DNA of 64,000 nucleotides from Gammaproteobacteria bacterium (GCA_026994225.1 JALWRI010000097.1:16995-80994); one strand, 5' to 3'; positions 37,184 to 46,894 are shown, counted from the stretch's first letter. The notes: generated by a model not told the origin, from the sequence alone. A program made the numbers and translations.

Positions 37184-38146
37184 TTAAAGTTGTAAAAATT
37201 CAGGTAATTGAGCGAGAAGTTTTTTAATTTCATCTTGATATATCAGCGTTATTGCTTGATCAAGCTTATACCATTTTCTACTACGGTATTGTTCTTGCCA
37301 TTGTTCTTCATCTAGCATTTTCTTTACCTGCATAGGATAAACAATGACTTTACATTCAGCTTGCCATTTTTCATAGCGGTAGCTACCAATTGCTTTATGT
37401 GCGACTTTTCCTTCAATACCGGCTTCTTCAAAGGCTTCTTTTGCCGCAGATTTTCTAGCACTTAGTCCAGGTTCTTTAATACCTTTAGGAATAACATAAT
37501 GTTTTTTCTGGCTAGATAAAATTAATAATATTTGTAAAGTGTTTTTCTTTATTCGATAAGGAATAACAGAAGATTGCGTATAATAATAAGCAGGACGTAT
37601 ACGCTTTTCTTTGCCATCTGGCATAGGATAAGGAAAGCGTTTGGGTAAATTTTTAGCATACTGTATTTTGACTAATTGTGCAGACTGCGCTGTTAATGAT
37701 TTCCATTCTCCTTCAAATTGTAAATGAGCTAGTGATGCAGTCAGCATTAGTTTATTATTACTGGGAATTTTTATTTTTTGTTTACTAAGATAGAGTATTA
37801 ATAATTCTAGTCCTGGATTATGTCCAACTAACATAACACGTTGTGTATTTTTAGGGATAGTTTGTAAAATCACTAAAAAATCTTCTAAAATAGCATCATA
37901 TAGTTTTTCATCATAAGTAATTAAAGCACTACTACTTCCCATTGCTTTAATGGTTTTTTCTGCTGTTGTTTTTGCTCGTATTGCAGGAGAACTAATCACT
38001 CTATCAGGTTCTAAATGCTGTTGTGCTAAATATACCCCTATACGTTGGGACATACGCTTACCTTTATCGGTAATGGGTCGATGAAAATCATCGGTTTGAG
38101 TGCTCCAATCAGATTTTCCATGACGTAATAATAGTAATTCTGGCAT
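37184..38146 (-). CDS. SixA-like histidine phosphatase fused to a Nudix hydrolase
   Basis: 320 residues. The N-terminal half is a SixA-type phosphatase with the catalytic LLLRHGKSDW, SPAIRAKTTAEK and LVGHNPGLE. The C-terminal half is a Nudix domain with PKGIKEPGLSARKSAAKEAF continuing into EEAG; the first Glu of the classic box is Leu, as in inositol-pyrophosphate-type Nudix enzymes as I recall them. Together they could remove a phosphate from protein His and hydrolyse a nucleoside or polyphosphate diphosphate. The ATG at 38146 is preferred to an upstream TTG. Confidence 0.87.
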   Translation of the reverse strand: MPELLLLRHGKSDWSTQTDDFHRPITDKGKRMSQRIGVYLAQQHLEPDRVISSPAIRAKTTAEKTIKAMGSSSALITYDEKLYDAILEDFLVILQTIPKNTQRVMLVGHNPGLELLILYLSKQKIKIPSNNKLMLTASLAHLQFEGEWKSLTAQSAQLVKIQYAKNLPKRFPYPMPDGKEKRIRPAYYYTQSSVIPYRIKKNTLQILLILSSQKKHYVIPKGIKEPGLSARKSAAKEAFEEAGIEGKVAHKAIGSYRYEKWQAECKVIVYPMQVKKMLDEEQWQEQYRSRKWYKLDQAITLIYQDEIKKLLAQLPEFLQL

Positions 38147-38187
38147 AAAATCAGTATCCAAAGAAATAATTTAATAAACGCTGTTGA

Positions 38188-39291
38188 TTAATGTAATAGT
38201 TTAATACATTTTTTAGCTAATAAAAGAAAATCAATCTTTCCTGTTACTTCATAAATAGGGGTAGAAGCTAAATTATTGAGATAATTTTCAGTATTAAGGT
38301 CATTAATATCATGTAAAAATTGTCCTTGAGCATCTTGATAAAATGGCCCGGACGATTTCATTAATAACTGCAATAATTCTAGGCGATGTGAGAGATCAAT
38401 AGATCTGATGGTTGTTTCCTCAGAGCTATTATGTTGCCAATTAAGTAAAACAACTCCATATAAAGGAGCATGAAAACTAATTCGTTGAGTACCGTAAATA
38501 TCACGGATATAAACATCATATTTTTTTTCTATCTCCCATAATGTCGCTAGCTCCATATCTTGATACATTTTTAACTGTTGAGAAGATAATAAATGCTGTA
38601 AACGAGGATTTGCAACAATCGTACCAGGATTAATACGAGGTAATTTAGGAATGCCACAAATTTGTTGTTTATGAATAAACAAGCGATCATTAGTAATATA
38701 ATTGACCTCAGGATTATTCATTAATTCCAACATTAAAGTAGATTTACCACCACCTGAAAAACCTGCTATAGCTAAACCTTTACGCTGATAACTTAGACCT
38801 GCTGCATGACAGATTAACCATTTTTTCTGTTGCAGATAATTCATATATTGTGAATTAATAAAATTAATAATTTGATTAGGATATTGTAAGCAAGGACCAA
38901 TAGCTAACTGGTATTGTGTACTTTGTAAAAAGAGCATACCAGTACGTACTTTACGGATTAATCGTCCATCAGCTAGATCATAATATTCATCTTTACGTCC
39001 TGTTTTACCCTCTTCTCGTGGCCAATTAGTAAAAGAAATATCACTCAAAGTTAAAGGTGCCTGGTCTATCGCAACAAGAGTGCAATCAGGAGTTATATCT
39101 ACTTTACTGGTATCAACTACCTGACAAGAATGAAAATAATGTTGTAAGGTATCTAATAACTTTTGAGTATTTGAGCGTATATGAATATGATAATTATTGA
39201 TTGAGAGTGCTAAGGTATTAGTAATTAAGGTTGTGCTGTGGGCAAGCATAAAGGTTTTTGCATGGTGTAATGAAGAGAGTGTTTTGGTCAT
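38188..39291 (-). CDS. HprK-related kinase (GAK system)
   Basis: 367 residues. The C-terminal part resembles HPr kinase/phosphorylase: Walker A GFSGGGKST, preceded by CHAAGLSY and followed by ITNDRLFI. The rest is unlike true HprK, and no HPr gene lies nearby. The match is to the HprK-related kinase B family tied to ATP-grasp and amphi-Trp genes. The ATG at 39291 starts ten bases after the upstream stop; the earlier TTG at 39324 would overlap by 23 bases. It presumably phosphorylates a protein or small-molecule partner inside this set. Confidence 0.85.
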   Translation of the reverse strand: MTKTLSSLHHAKTFMLAHSTTLITNTLALSINNYHIHIRSNTQKLLDTLQHYFHSCQVVDTSKVDITPDCTLVAIDQAPLTLSDISFTNWPREEGKTGRKDEYYDLADGRLIRKVRTGMLFLQSTQYQLAIGPCLQYPNQIINFINSQYMNYLQQKKWLICHAAGLSYQRKGLAIAGFSGGGKSTLMLELMNNPEVNYITNDRLFIHKQQICGIPKLPRINPGTIVANPRLQHLLSSQQLKMYQDMELATLWEIEKKYDVYIRDIYGTQRISFHAPLYGVVLLNWQHNSSEETTIRSIDLSHRLELLQLLMKSSGPFYQDAQGQFLHDINDLNTENYLNNLASTPIYEVTGKIDFLLLAKKCIKLLH

Positions 39292-39301
39292 AGTTTTTTT
39301 A

Positions 39302-40936
39302 TCAATCAGAAAATAAATGTTCAATCGGAACGGTATACACAGCTAATTGTGCAACCGGAGTATGTAACAGGCTTTCAAGTAAATAACGACAACGTATAAA
39401 CATCGCTTTTGCCAGGCTTTTATCGAGAATAAAACGGGTAGAGGTAAAAAAAGAACGAGCCAGGGCAAGTGCCAAACGAATATGAAATGTATCATCCTTA
39501 TGAGATAAGCTATATTGTTCTACAAAGTAAAAAAACGCTAATGCCCGTTGTATGATACGTTGTCGCTGTTTTGTATCGATAATATTAAGACGATAATGTG
39601 ACACCATAAATACTGCAACATCTTGAATATAATCCATATATTGTGAACGATGTAAATCAATAAAGTTGATTTTTTTTTGTACGGGATCATAAATAATATT
39701 ATCTAAATTAAAATCACCGTGTATATACACAGAAAATGAAGGTTGTGCATACTGTTCTTCAAATTGTTTTGCTTGTAGTAATAGCGTTTGAAAGGAAGCA
39801 ACAGGATAATTACAAATAGTGCTTTTTTGTTGTATAAATTCAGGATGTACGGAGAAAACCTGTTGTGAACGTTTTTCTAATTGTGCAATATGTGCGGCAA
39901 AAATACCTTGTTTATCATAGGTGGTATTCCATACTTTTTTAAGCAATTTATATAGGCTATTACACGTTTGATTTAAATGTTTATCTGAACCATGTAATAA
40001 AATTTTTTCATATGTTTGTCCGGATAAATGTTCAATTAATATACTCGCAGACTTTCCTTTATGATGATAATCAATAATTTTAGGTGCAAGCCCAGGATAA
40101 ATTTGATGCCAACTTTCTACTGATTGCTTTTCTTCTTGTAATTTTTTAGGTTTACCTTCTTTGAAAATCGCATCATAACCAGATTGGTTCATTAATGTAC
40201 TTACTCCAGAAATATTACTCCCTGAACGGGTTTGTGCAACCTGTTCTACTTTTATTTTATCAACTGACATACCAGACCATTGCTCTAGTGATGTTTTCAT
40301 TGTGTAATAGCGTTCAGTATTAATATTTTGCCCTAAATTAGCAGAGATAACGGATTCACTAATATGTTTAAGGGTCTTACCCATTGCATTAAGATTATTT
40401 AATACACTTATCCATAACAGTAAATCTTTAGCTGAATGTTTTTTTTGAAAGGTACGAATAAAAGTTTTTTGTAATTTTTTATTTTTTTTCCTGAATTTTT
40501 TATGCGTATTACCTATTTCTAATGCCAGGCTAGTATTATTTTCTTTAATACTAATTTCTATTTTACTGATATTTTCAATAATCAAGGTAAGCATTTTACT
40601 ATAACATTTATATTGTTTAGGTCTATATTTTGTAGATTGCACATCACTGACACAATAGCGACAAAGTTCAGATAAATGCTCTAAATCCAGTGCTATGGTT
40701 TCTAATGCTTTGAGTTTATGAGTGAGAAAAAAGGCTTGTTTTTTATTTTGTAGTGTTTCAATACAGGCATTTTGTATACGAATACGTAGATTATAGGTGT
40801 AACCACTGCGATCTAGAATATGTTTGGCAACATGAAGTGCAGCCGTTTCCAGATAGGTTTGTAAATGACTCAGTTGTAAATTGAGTTCTGATACTAAAAA
40901 ACGTAAATTTTCACTGATATTATTAGGAATTTTCAT
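39302..40936 (-). CDS. PhoU-like helical domain fused to an APH-type kinase
   Basis: 544 residues. The first 210 or so are helical and heptad-like (LETAALHVAKHILDR, LKALETIALDLEHLSELCR), as in PhoU domains. The second half is an aminoglycoside-phosphotransferase-like kinase with IFKEG, an IIEHLSGQ-like hinge (ILIEHLSGQTY), the catalytic YIHGDFNLDNII and the metal-binding FIDLHRS. The substrate is unknown; small molecules are usual for this fold. PhoU suggests a link to phosphate or phosphoryl state. The ATG at 40936 follows the Nudix stop by eight bases. Confidence 0.8.
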   Translation of the reverse strand: MKIPNNISENLRFLVSELNLQLSHLQTYLETAALHVAKHILDRSGYTYNLRIRIQNACIETLQNKKQAFFLTHKLKALETIALDLEHLSELCRYCVSDVQSTKYRPKQYKCYSKMLTLIIENISKIEISIKENNTSLALEIGNTHKKFRKKNKKLQKTFIRTFQKKHSAKDLLLWISVLNNLNAMGKTLKHISESVISANLGQNINTERYYTMKTSLEQWSGMSVDKIKVEQVAQTRSGSNISGVSTLMNQSGYDAIFKEGKPKKLQEEKQSVESWHQIYPGLAPKIIDYHHKGKSASILIEHLSGQTYEKILLHGSDKHLNQTCNSLYKLLKKVWNTTYDKQGIFAAHIAQLEKRSQQVFSVHPEFIQQKSTICNYPVASFQTLLLQAKQFEEQYAQPSFSVYIHGDFNLDNIIYDPVQKKINFIDLHRSQYMDYIQDVAVFMVSHYRLNIIDTKQRQRIIQRALAFFYFVEQYSLSHKDDTFHIRLALALARSFFTSTRFILDKSLAKAMFIRCRYLLESLLHTPVAQLAVYTVPIEHLFSD

Positions 40937-40944
40937 CAAATTAG

Positions 40945-41421
40945 TCAAACTGTTTCTAAACAGCCTATATAGACTGGATCATCCCCATCTATATTTTGTA
41001 AATAAGGAACAAGTGTTTTAGGGCGTAACGGATATGTAGATAGTTGTGCTAATGGTAGCCATAATACATCCACTTGACGTTTATCTGGTGCAGTACCATT
41101 ATGTGCTATATAATTTTTATCAACCAGGCAGGTAAACAATATTTCTGTTTGTTGTCGAATACTTGGGGGGGTGGTTAATCGAGGCTTAAAATAATCAGCA
41201 ACATAACGTAATTGCTTAATAGTAACATACGTCCCTATTTCTTCTTGACATTCACGTTGTAAACCTTCTTCTAATGTTTCTCCTGGATTGGGTGCTCCCC
41301 CTGGCAAGGTATAACTGGCATCCACTTTTTTTTGTACTAAAATATGTTCATCTCGCACAATAATGGCACGCACAGCAATACGAGGAGGGGAGGTTATAGG
41401 GGTAGAGGTATTTATTGACAT
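40945..41421 (-). CDS. Nudix hydrolase
   Basis: 158 residues. The Nudix box is complete: GGAPNPGETLEEGLQRECQE, followed by EIG. Flanking strands RAIIVRDEHILVQKK and FTCLVDKNY fit the fold. It hydrolyses a nucleoside diphosphate linked to another group; the specificity cannot be told. Its start overlaps the stop of the metallophosphatase gene by ten bases, so the two are translationally coupled. Confidence 0.9.
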   Translation of the reverse strand: MSINTSTPITSPPRIAVRAIIVRDEHILVQKKVDASYTLPGGAPNPGETLEEGLQRECQEEIGTYVTIKQLRYVADYFKPRLTTPPSIRQQTEILFTCLVDKNYIAHNGTAPDKRQVDVLWLPLAQLSTYPLRPKTLVPYLQNIDGDDPVYIGCLETV

Positions 41422-42761
41422 AAGGCAAAGGATAAGGTGGGTTGAAATATTTTAATGTAAGGGTAATCACTACTGATACCAAGAATTAATTTTTGCGGAC
41501 GGATAATCGTAACTGCAGCACCAAAACCAGATAATCCTTCCGCTTTACGAGTATGTTTATCCAGTGATGTATCGCATTCAAAATTAATCATCCCTTTTCG
41601 CAGCATCATACGTTGTCCATAATAACGATTTTGATGCCCATGTACAATAACATTAATACCCGCATTACGTAACATTAACGTACCTTTTTTACTAAAATTT
41701 TTATCGGTATCCCGATATTTAGTACGGATCATATTACCTAATGAGCCATAATAAAATTCTGATAATTGTGATGTCCTCAATTTTTTAAAGCATTTATTGA
41801 TCCATTTACTGCCATGATTACGGATATATTTTGCACTGCTATCATCGACACCGGCATGTACGAAAAGAAATGACCCTTCTTGATGGACAAGTTGTAAACG
41901 TTTAAAAAACCAAAAAAATTCTCCTTTTGGATGGAGAAATAATTTATACCATTGTTTACTTGCGGCATACACTTTGGGGATAGTTAAATCAGCTTCTTTG
42001 CTCCATTTTTCAAAATCAGCAATTTTCTCTTTAGTACGTTTAATTTCTTTATTAATGGCTTTTTCATTCATATATTTTTTAGCCCAAACAGTAAACGCAC
42101 TTTCCCATTGTGAAGAAGGATACAAATATTGCTTGCATTTTTTTATTTTATCCTGCTTATATTTTTTCGTTTCTAAATATTCGCTATAAATTTCTTTTAA
42201 TAAGGGTAAAGGCTTTTTACCCATACGGACAAAAAAATGTTGGCTGCTGGGTGTCGTTTTATGAAAAAGGGATATCATACCAATCCAGGTACGCATATCA
42301 TGATTACCTGCTAATAAGATAATATTTGCTTTAGCATCAATCAGCCGCTTTATCATACGTAATAAACGTAATGTACTCGGACCTTTATCAAAACAATCGC
42401 CCCCTAAAATAAATTTTGCTTTTTTTCCTTCACGGGTCAGTCGAAAATGCTTATCTTTTTTCCCCGTTTTTTTTATTCCGCCTGAAGCGACTAAGGATGC
42501 AATAAACGCATCCGTATCAGCATGCAAATCAGAAAAAAAATAAATCACTTGTTTTGGCCATAACCAAGAATCTTCTTCTAAGTGATCCCGAATACTACAA
42601 GGAATAGATTGATGGAGATTATCATCTCTGTCTATTGCTTGTTTTGGAGGCCCTAATAACCATAATTGTGGTTTTTTGGGTAATGGGGGTTGTATCCATT
42701 GTAGACCATAATAACGATTAAGATATTTTTTGTAATCATTAATATGTTTTTTCTGATCCAT
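41412..42761 (-). CDS. Calcineurin-like metallophosphatase
   Basis: 449 residues from the chosen ATG, preceded by AGGGAAG at five bases; a longer reading frame would overlap the upstream gene by about 100 bases. All blocks of the metallophosphoesterase site are present: FSDLHADTDAF, GGDCFDKGPS, LAGNHDMRT, FVHAGVDD and VHGHQNRYYG. Between GNHD and the later His there is a large lysine-rich helical insert (about 180-275). The fold covers protein and nucleotide phosphatases. It is not the CapA/PgsA type by motif or context. Confidence 0.88.
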   Translation of the reverse strand: MDQKKHINDYKKYLNRYYGLQWIQPPLPKKPQLWLLGPPKQAIDRDDNLHQSIPCSIRDHLEEDSWLWPKQVIYFFSDLHADTDAFIASLVASGGIKKTGKKDKHFRLTREGKKAKFILGGDCFDKGPSTLRLLRMIKRLIDAKANIILLAGNHDMRTWIGMISLFHKTTPSSQHFFVRMGKKPLPLLKEIYSEYLETKKYKQDKIKKCKQYLYPSSQWESAFTVWAKKYMNEKAINKEIKRTKEKIADFEKWSKEADLTIPKVYAASKQWYKLFLHPKGEFFWFFKRLQLVHQEGSFLFVHAGVDDSSAKYIRNHGSKWINKCFKKLRTSQLSEFYYGSLGNMIRTKYRDTDKNFSKKGTLMLRNAGINVIVHGHQNRYYGQRMMLRKGMINFECDTSLDKHTRKAEGLSGFGAAVTIIRPQKLILGISSDYPYIKIFQPTLSFALCQ

Positions 42762-42783
42762 GATATCTTCCCTATTCATTACT

Positions 42784-43485
42784 TTAATCTGTAAAGGTGG
42801 TTTGTGCTTGTCCATTGCGTATTTTCCATTCCCCTGCATAATGTTGATACTTGTTATGTTGATATTGTATATATACAGGTTTTGCATGATACATGCTTAA
42901 TGTTAGCAGTTTATGTAAAGGGATTATTCCTAAATGATATGCAGCATGGCGAAATGCTGCACCATGCCCAACAAATATCTTAAGTAAAGGCGTAGACGTA
43001 TTTTGACTTTCTAAATCTTGGACACAACGTTGTATGTGTGCTGCTACACGTTGACCTGCCTGCATAAGTGATTCTGCTCCCGCTATAGGAAGTTGATAAA
43101 AACTATCTGATTTCCAATTTTTGGGAGGAGCTGGATAACGGGGATCTGCTTGTAAAATATCTTCTATTTCTGTTACGGTTAAATTTGCAGCACTACCAAC
43201 ACAGCGTTCACCGAGTGCATTATCACTATGTAAAGTTAAATAAGGATAGCGAGTGTGTAATGTTTCAAGAATAATAGATGCTGTTTGCCAGCTTCTAAGC
43301 ATACTGGAAGTATCAATGCAAGGATGCAGATGCAATGCCTGTTCTTGAATGAAATCATGTAACGCTTGTGCTGCCTGTTGTGCTTGTATTTTACCTTGCT
43401 CATTGAGAGGATAAGGCTGCCATGCACTTGGTGTATTAGCACGTTGTAAATAATCACCATGACGGATAAGAGCTATAATAATCAA
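42784..43485 (-). CDS. Histidine phosphatase family protein
   Basis: 233 residues. The catalytic RHG opens the protein (IALIRHGDYL) and the second His lies in FVGHGAAFRHAA, with the intervening LRSWQTASIIL in place of the usual SxxxRAxxTA. The end resembles phosphoglycerate-mutase-like enzymes. It follows the ATP-grasp gene by nine bases. It is a second phosphatase of this fold in the operon besides the SixA fusion, again pointing to phosphoryl turnover. Confidence 0.87.
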   Translation of the reverse strand: MIIIALIRHGDYLQRANTPSAWQPYPLNEQGKIQAQQAAQALHDFIQEQALHLHPCIDTSSMLRSWQTASIILETLHTRYPYLTLHSDNALGERCVGSAANLTVTEIEDILQADPRYPAPPKNWKSDSFYQLPIAGAESLMQAGQRVAAHIQRCVQDLESQNTSTPLLKIFVGHGAAFRHAAYHLGIIPLHKLLTLSMYHAKPVYIQYQHNKYQHYAGEWKIRNGQAQTTFTD

Positions 43486-43494
43486 GGCAATTCC

Positions 43495-44370
43495 TTATAA
43501 TTGCTGTAGTACATAATCACTATAAAGACTTGCTGCATCAATATTAATACCTTCTAAAGCTCCTTTAAAGCCCCCAAAAGCAGATACTTCAAAAACGATT
43601 GCACCGTGTTCTGTTTCAGCAACGTCTACAGTGGTAAAATCGAGTGTAAAAATATCCTGCGCTTTTTGTGCCATCTGTATGATTGCCTGATTAGGGCTAT
43701 GTGCAGCATATTTACCCCCGCTATTAATAGTGGTATTCCATGTGTTAGATTGATTTACCCGTGCATACGCACCTAAATATTTTCCAGCAAGAAAAACCAG
43801 CCCTAAATCATAGCCTGGTAAGGTCACTTGTTGTTGAATATATAGCATAGGATGTTGTTGCTGATAGGATTGAATTTTATCCAATAATTGCGGATCATCA
43901 CCGTCTAGTAACATCATTCCTCTGGCTTTAGTCGAATATAATGGTTTTAATACAGCATGTTGATATGTTTTGATAGTATCTGCTGCCAAAGTTATATCTT
44001 CGGTAATAGTGGTTGCAGGCATAGGAATATTGGCATTACGTAAACTTATCGTACAACTCAAGCGATCAATTAAACGTAATATTTTTTCTGGATCACTAAA
44101 AACAGGGATACCTTGTGCGCTGAGTATGCGTAATAATTCCAAACGATCTAAGGTGTTAGGATTATATTCAGCACTGATTTTTTTTATAATCAGTGCATCC
44201 AGGCTACTTAGATCTACCCCCTGATAAAATAAGCGAGTGCAAGACAAATCTAGTTTGACCTGTGCCATATCAATAACAAGACGAAAGCCCGTGCGTTTTT
44301 CTATTGCATCAGCCAAAATTTCAGTAGACCATTTTCCAGGTATACCAATAATAGCAATTTTTTTTTGCAT
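43495..44370 (-). CDS. GAK-system ATP-grasp enzyme
   Basis: 291 residues with the RimK-like ATP-grasp layout: IAIIGIPGKWSTEIL at the N-terminus, FSDPEKILRLIDRLSCT, the nucleotide-binding AVLKPLYSTKARGM, TVDVAETEHGAIVFEVSAFG and GFKGALEG at the metal-binding end. ATP-grasp enzymes join a carboxylate to an amine through an acyl-phosphate. This form is the ATP-grasp member of the GAK set. It lies between dsbD (six bases) and the phosphatase gene. The substrate is unknown; an amide ligase here could also relate to the polymer locus. Confidence 0.86.
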   Translation of the reverse strand: MQKKIAIIGIPGKWSTEILADAIEKRTGFRLVIDMAQVKLDLSCTRLFYQGVDLSSLDALIIKKISAEYNPNTLDRLELLRILSAQGIPVFSDPEKILRLIDRLSCTISLRNANIPMPATTITEDITLAADTIKTYQHAVLKPLYSTKARGMMLLDGDDPQLLDKIQSYQQQHPMLYIQQQVTLPGYDLGLVFLAGKYLGAYARVNQSNTWNTTINSGGKYAAHSPNQAIIQMAQKAQDIFTLDFTTVDVAETEHGAIVFEVSAFGGFKGALEGINIDAASLYSDYVLQQL

Positions 44371-44376
44371 TAATAC

Positions 44377-46767
44377 TTATATCCTCGTCTTTAGAGTGAC
44401 TATTAATTGATTAAGGTGATGTTGAAAATCTGCCGCAGCTTGGTAACCAACTACCCGATAAGCGGGGTATTCTTTATTATTGGAAAAAAACAGTATCGCT
44501 GGCGGGCCTATGATATGAAAATATTTTAATAATGCTTTATCTTCAGCATCGTTTGCGCTGACATCCGCTTGTAATAAAGTAAATTGCTGCATAATACGTG
44601 CAACATTGGGATCATTAAAGGTATATTTTTCCATTTCCTTACAAGATATGCACCAATCTGCATAAAAATCTAATAATACCGGACGTTGTTGTTGTGCTGC
44701 TTGAGCAAGCTGTTGTTTTAATTCTGCAATATTTTTAATACGAGTAAATTGGGGATGTACATTGGGAACGCTTGATGTTGTGGAATGAGAATAACTATCG
44801 ACCATTGCACTACGAAAATGCCCTAAAGGTTGTAATGGATCTTTACCACCACTGCTTGCAGCAATAATTAATAGCAGGCCATAAAATAATAAGCTAAAGC
44901 CTAGTGCTTTCCATAAATAGTACCATTTACTGCTCTGTGCGGTGATAGGTTCTAATGCTCCCATATACGTCCCTGAGGCAATAAGCAGTAATGCCCATAA
45001 CCATAATGTCGCTATTACTGGAATAATGCGCTCTAACATCCAAATTGCCACAGCAAGTAATAATACCCCAAAAATGGCTTTTATTTTTTCCATCCATTTA
45101 CCGGCTTTAGGCAAGAGTTTACCGGCTGAAGTCCCAATGATAATAAGCGGCAATCCCATACCTATACTTAGAGCAAATAAAGCAATCCCCCCTAAAACGG
45201 GATCACCGTGTTGTCCTATTACTATTAATGCGGCAACTAATGGTGGGGCAACACAAGGGCCAACAATCAAAGCAGATAAAAAGCCCATTATTACAACCCC
45301 AAGAAAAGTGCCTCCTTGTTGTTGATTACTCCATTGTGTTAATTTATTTTGTAAAAAATGGGGTAACTGGATATGGAAAAAGCCAAACATGGAAAAAGCC
45401 AAGATAACAAAAATACTACTAAATACTATTAATATCCAGGGAGTTTGGAACCAGGCTTGAATATTTTCTCCTGATAAACCGGCTAATACCCCTATGATGG
45501 TATAAGTACATGCCATAGCTAATACATAGATTAACGACATCATAAAGGCTTTTTTAGGCGTTATTTTATCTCCCTGTCCGGCAATTATTCCTGATAAAAT
45601 AGGGATCATGGGAAAAACACAAGGAGTAAAAGAGAGTAACAATCCTGCCAAGAAAAAAATCTGTACTGCTATCCAAAGATTACCGGATAATAATGATTTG
45701 GCAAGCGCATCTTGTTCTGATACCAGTGGTGTTGCTAAAGTATCCGTAGATACCGATGCTTTGCTTGATTGCGCTGCTGTGGTATCGAGAGGATCGTTTT
45801 GTGGTATTGTTTGTGCTATTTTAGACGAGTGTGTTTGTTGCTTTGATACGACCGTATCGAGAGTAAAACGTTTATAAACAGGAGGATAACAAATACCAAT
45901 CAGTTTCGCACAGCCTTGATAACTGACTTCTATTTGAGTATCAGGAGTAAAGTGAGCAATAGGTACACGAATATCAAATGGTTCAGGATAAATATCAATA
46001 TCACCAAAAAACTCGTCTTGCTCTGTTTGTGCAAGAGGGTATAACATTTCACCTATCGTTATAGTGCTATCAGGGGTAAGAATTTGCAGATGTATTTTAT
46101 TTTTATAAATATAATAATCAGGCGTTACATCCCAGTGCAATAAGAGATAATCTTGTTGTTGTTCTTGATAGATAGAATGACTAAAAACAAAGGCCTGATC
46201 TGCCGGTAATACTTCATCTGAGGTGGTATTATCTAATCCAAGTAAGGTGCTTAAATTTGGTAATTGCTTACTATTTAGCTTTTCAGTCTTATGCGTATTA
46301 TTAGTAGACGGTATCTGATCAGCAACTGGCAGAGCAGAAGCAGGTATTGTCAAGGTAACAGACTGTTTATGGGGAGGATAACAAATTCCAATAACAGCAC
46401 ATCCTTGAGAAAAAGCAGTTACCGTTACTTTTTGGCTCGTTTTCGCTTGATAAGGAATAGTAACCGTTACAGGATATTCATAGACCTCAATTTTACCAAA
46501 AAATTCATCCTCTTTAATTTTTCCTGGTGGAAATTGCGGAGTTTTAAGAGTAATCGCTGTAGCGTTAAAGTGTATTTTATTTTTATAAAGATAATAGCCC
46601 TCTACTACCTTCCAGGTAACTTGTATAGTGTTATCTTTGACAGTTGCTTGAATAGGAAATGCTTGATCAGGAGGTAAAAATTCATCTTCATCTTGTTCCC
46701 ACGCGAACAGTGTGGAGGTCAAGAATGATAAACAGATATAAAACCAAGAAAAGTATTTTTTATCCAT
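44377..46767 (-). CDS. dsbD: Thiol:disulfide interchange protein DsbD with duplicated N-terminal domain
   Basis: 796 residues against about 565 in E. coli. A signal peptide (about 1-22) precedes two nDsbD domains: the first (about 27-150) with CAVIGIC (C123, C129), the second (about 190-310) with CAKLIGIC (C286, C293). The eight-helix core has SFTPCVFPMIPILSG and IVGPCVAPPLV. The C-terminal thioredoxin domain has DFYADWCISCKEM (C706, C709). It moves electrons from cytoplasmic thioredoxin to periplasmic partners. The duplicated N-terminal domain explains the extra length. It is the upstream member of the - strand run. Confidence 0.93.
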   Translation of the reverse strand: MDKKYFSWFYICLSFLTSTLFAWEQDEDEFLPPDQAFPIQATVKDNTIQVTWKVVEGYYLYKNKIHFNATAITLKTPQFPPGKIKEDEFFGKIEVYEYPVTVTIPYQAKTSQKVTVTAFSQGCAVIGICYPPHKQSVTLTIPASALPVADQIPSTNNTHKTEKLNSKQLPNLSTLLGLDNTTSDEVLPADQAFVFSHSIYQEQQQDYLLLHWDVTPDYYIYKNKIHLQILTPDSTITIGEMLYPLAQTEQDEFFGDIDIYPEPFDIRVPIAHFTPDTQIEVSYQGCAKLIGICYPPVYKRFTLDTVVSKQQTHSSKIAQTIPQNDPLDTTAAQSSKASVSTDTLATPLVSEQDALAKSLLSGNLWIAVQIFFLAGLLLSFTPCVFPMIPILSGIIAGQGDKITPKKAFMMSLIYVLAMACTYTIIGVLAGLSGENIQAWFQTPWILIVFSSIFVILAFSMFGFFHIQLPHFLQNKLTQWSNQQQGGTFLGVVIMGFLSALIVGPCVAPPLVAALIVIGQHGDPVLGGIALFALSIGMGLPLIIIGTSAGKLLPKAGKWMEKIKAIFGVLLLAVAIWMLERIIPVIATLWLWALLLIASGTYMGALEPITAQSSKWYYLWKALGFSLLFYGLLLIIAASSGGKDPLQPLGHFRSAMVDSYSHSTTSSVPNVHPQFTRIKNIAELKQQLAQAAQQQRPVLLDFYADWCISCKEMEKYTFNDPNVARIMQQFTLLQADVSANDAEDKALLKYFHIIGPPAILFFSNNKEYPAYRVVGYQAAADFQHHLNQLIVTLKTRI

Positions 46768-46894
46768 AGTAAACCTGACTATTTGGCATAAGTAAAAAAA
46801 AATTTAAAAATAAATACACACATGACTTGTATTGTTTATATTGTATCCCCACATACTGGGAAATGATATTTTATAGTAATAAATTTGTGATTTT

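Noticed and set aside
41412-42761. Metallophosphatase as a CapA/PgsA homologue for the polymer locus
   Set aside because: It is cytoplasmic by sequence, lies in the GAK operon on the other strand, and lacks the membrane anchor expected of PgsA/CapA.
42762-42887. Extended N-terminus of the metallophosphatase
   Set aside because: It would overlap the upstream phosphatase gene by about 100 bases, while the ATG at 42761 has a strong AGGGAAG site five bases before it.
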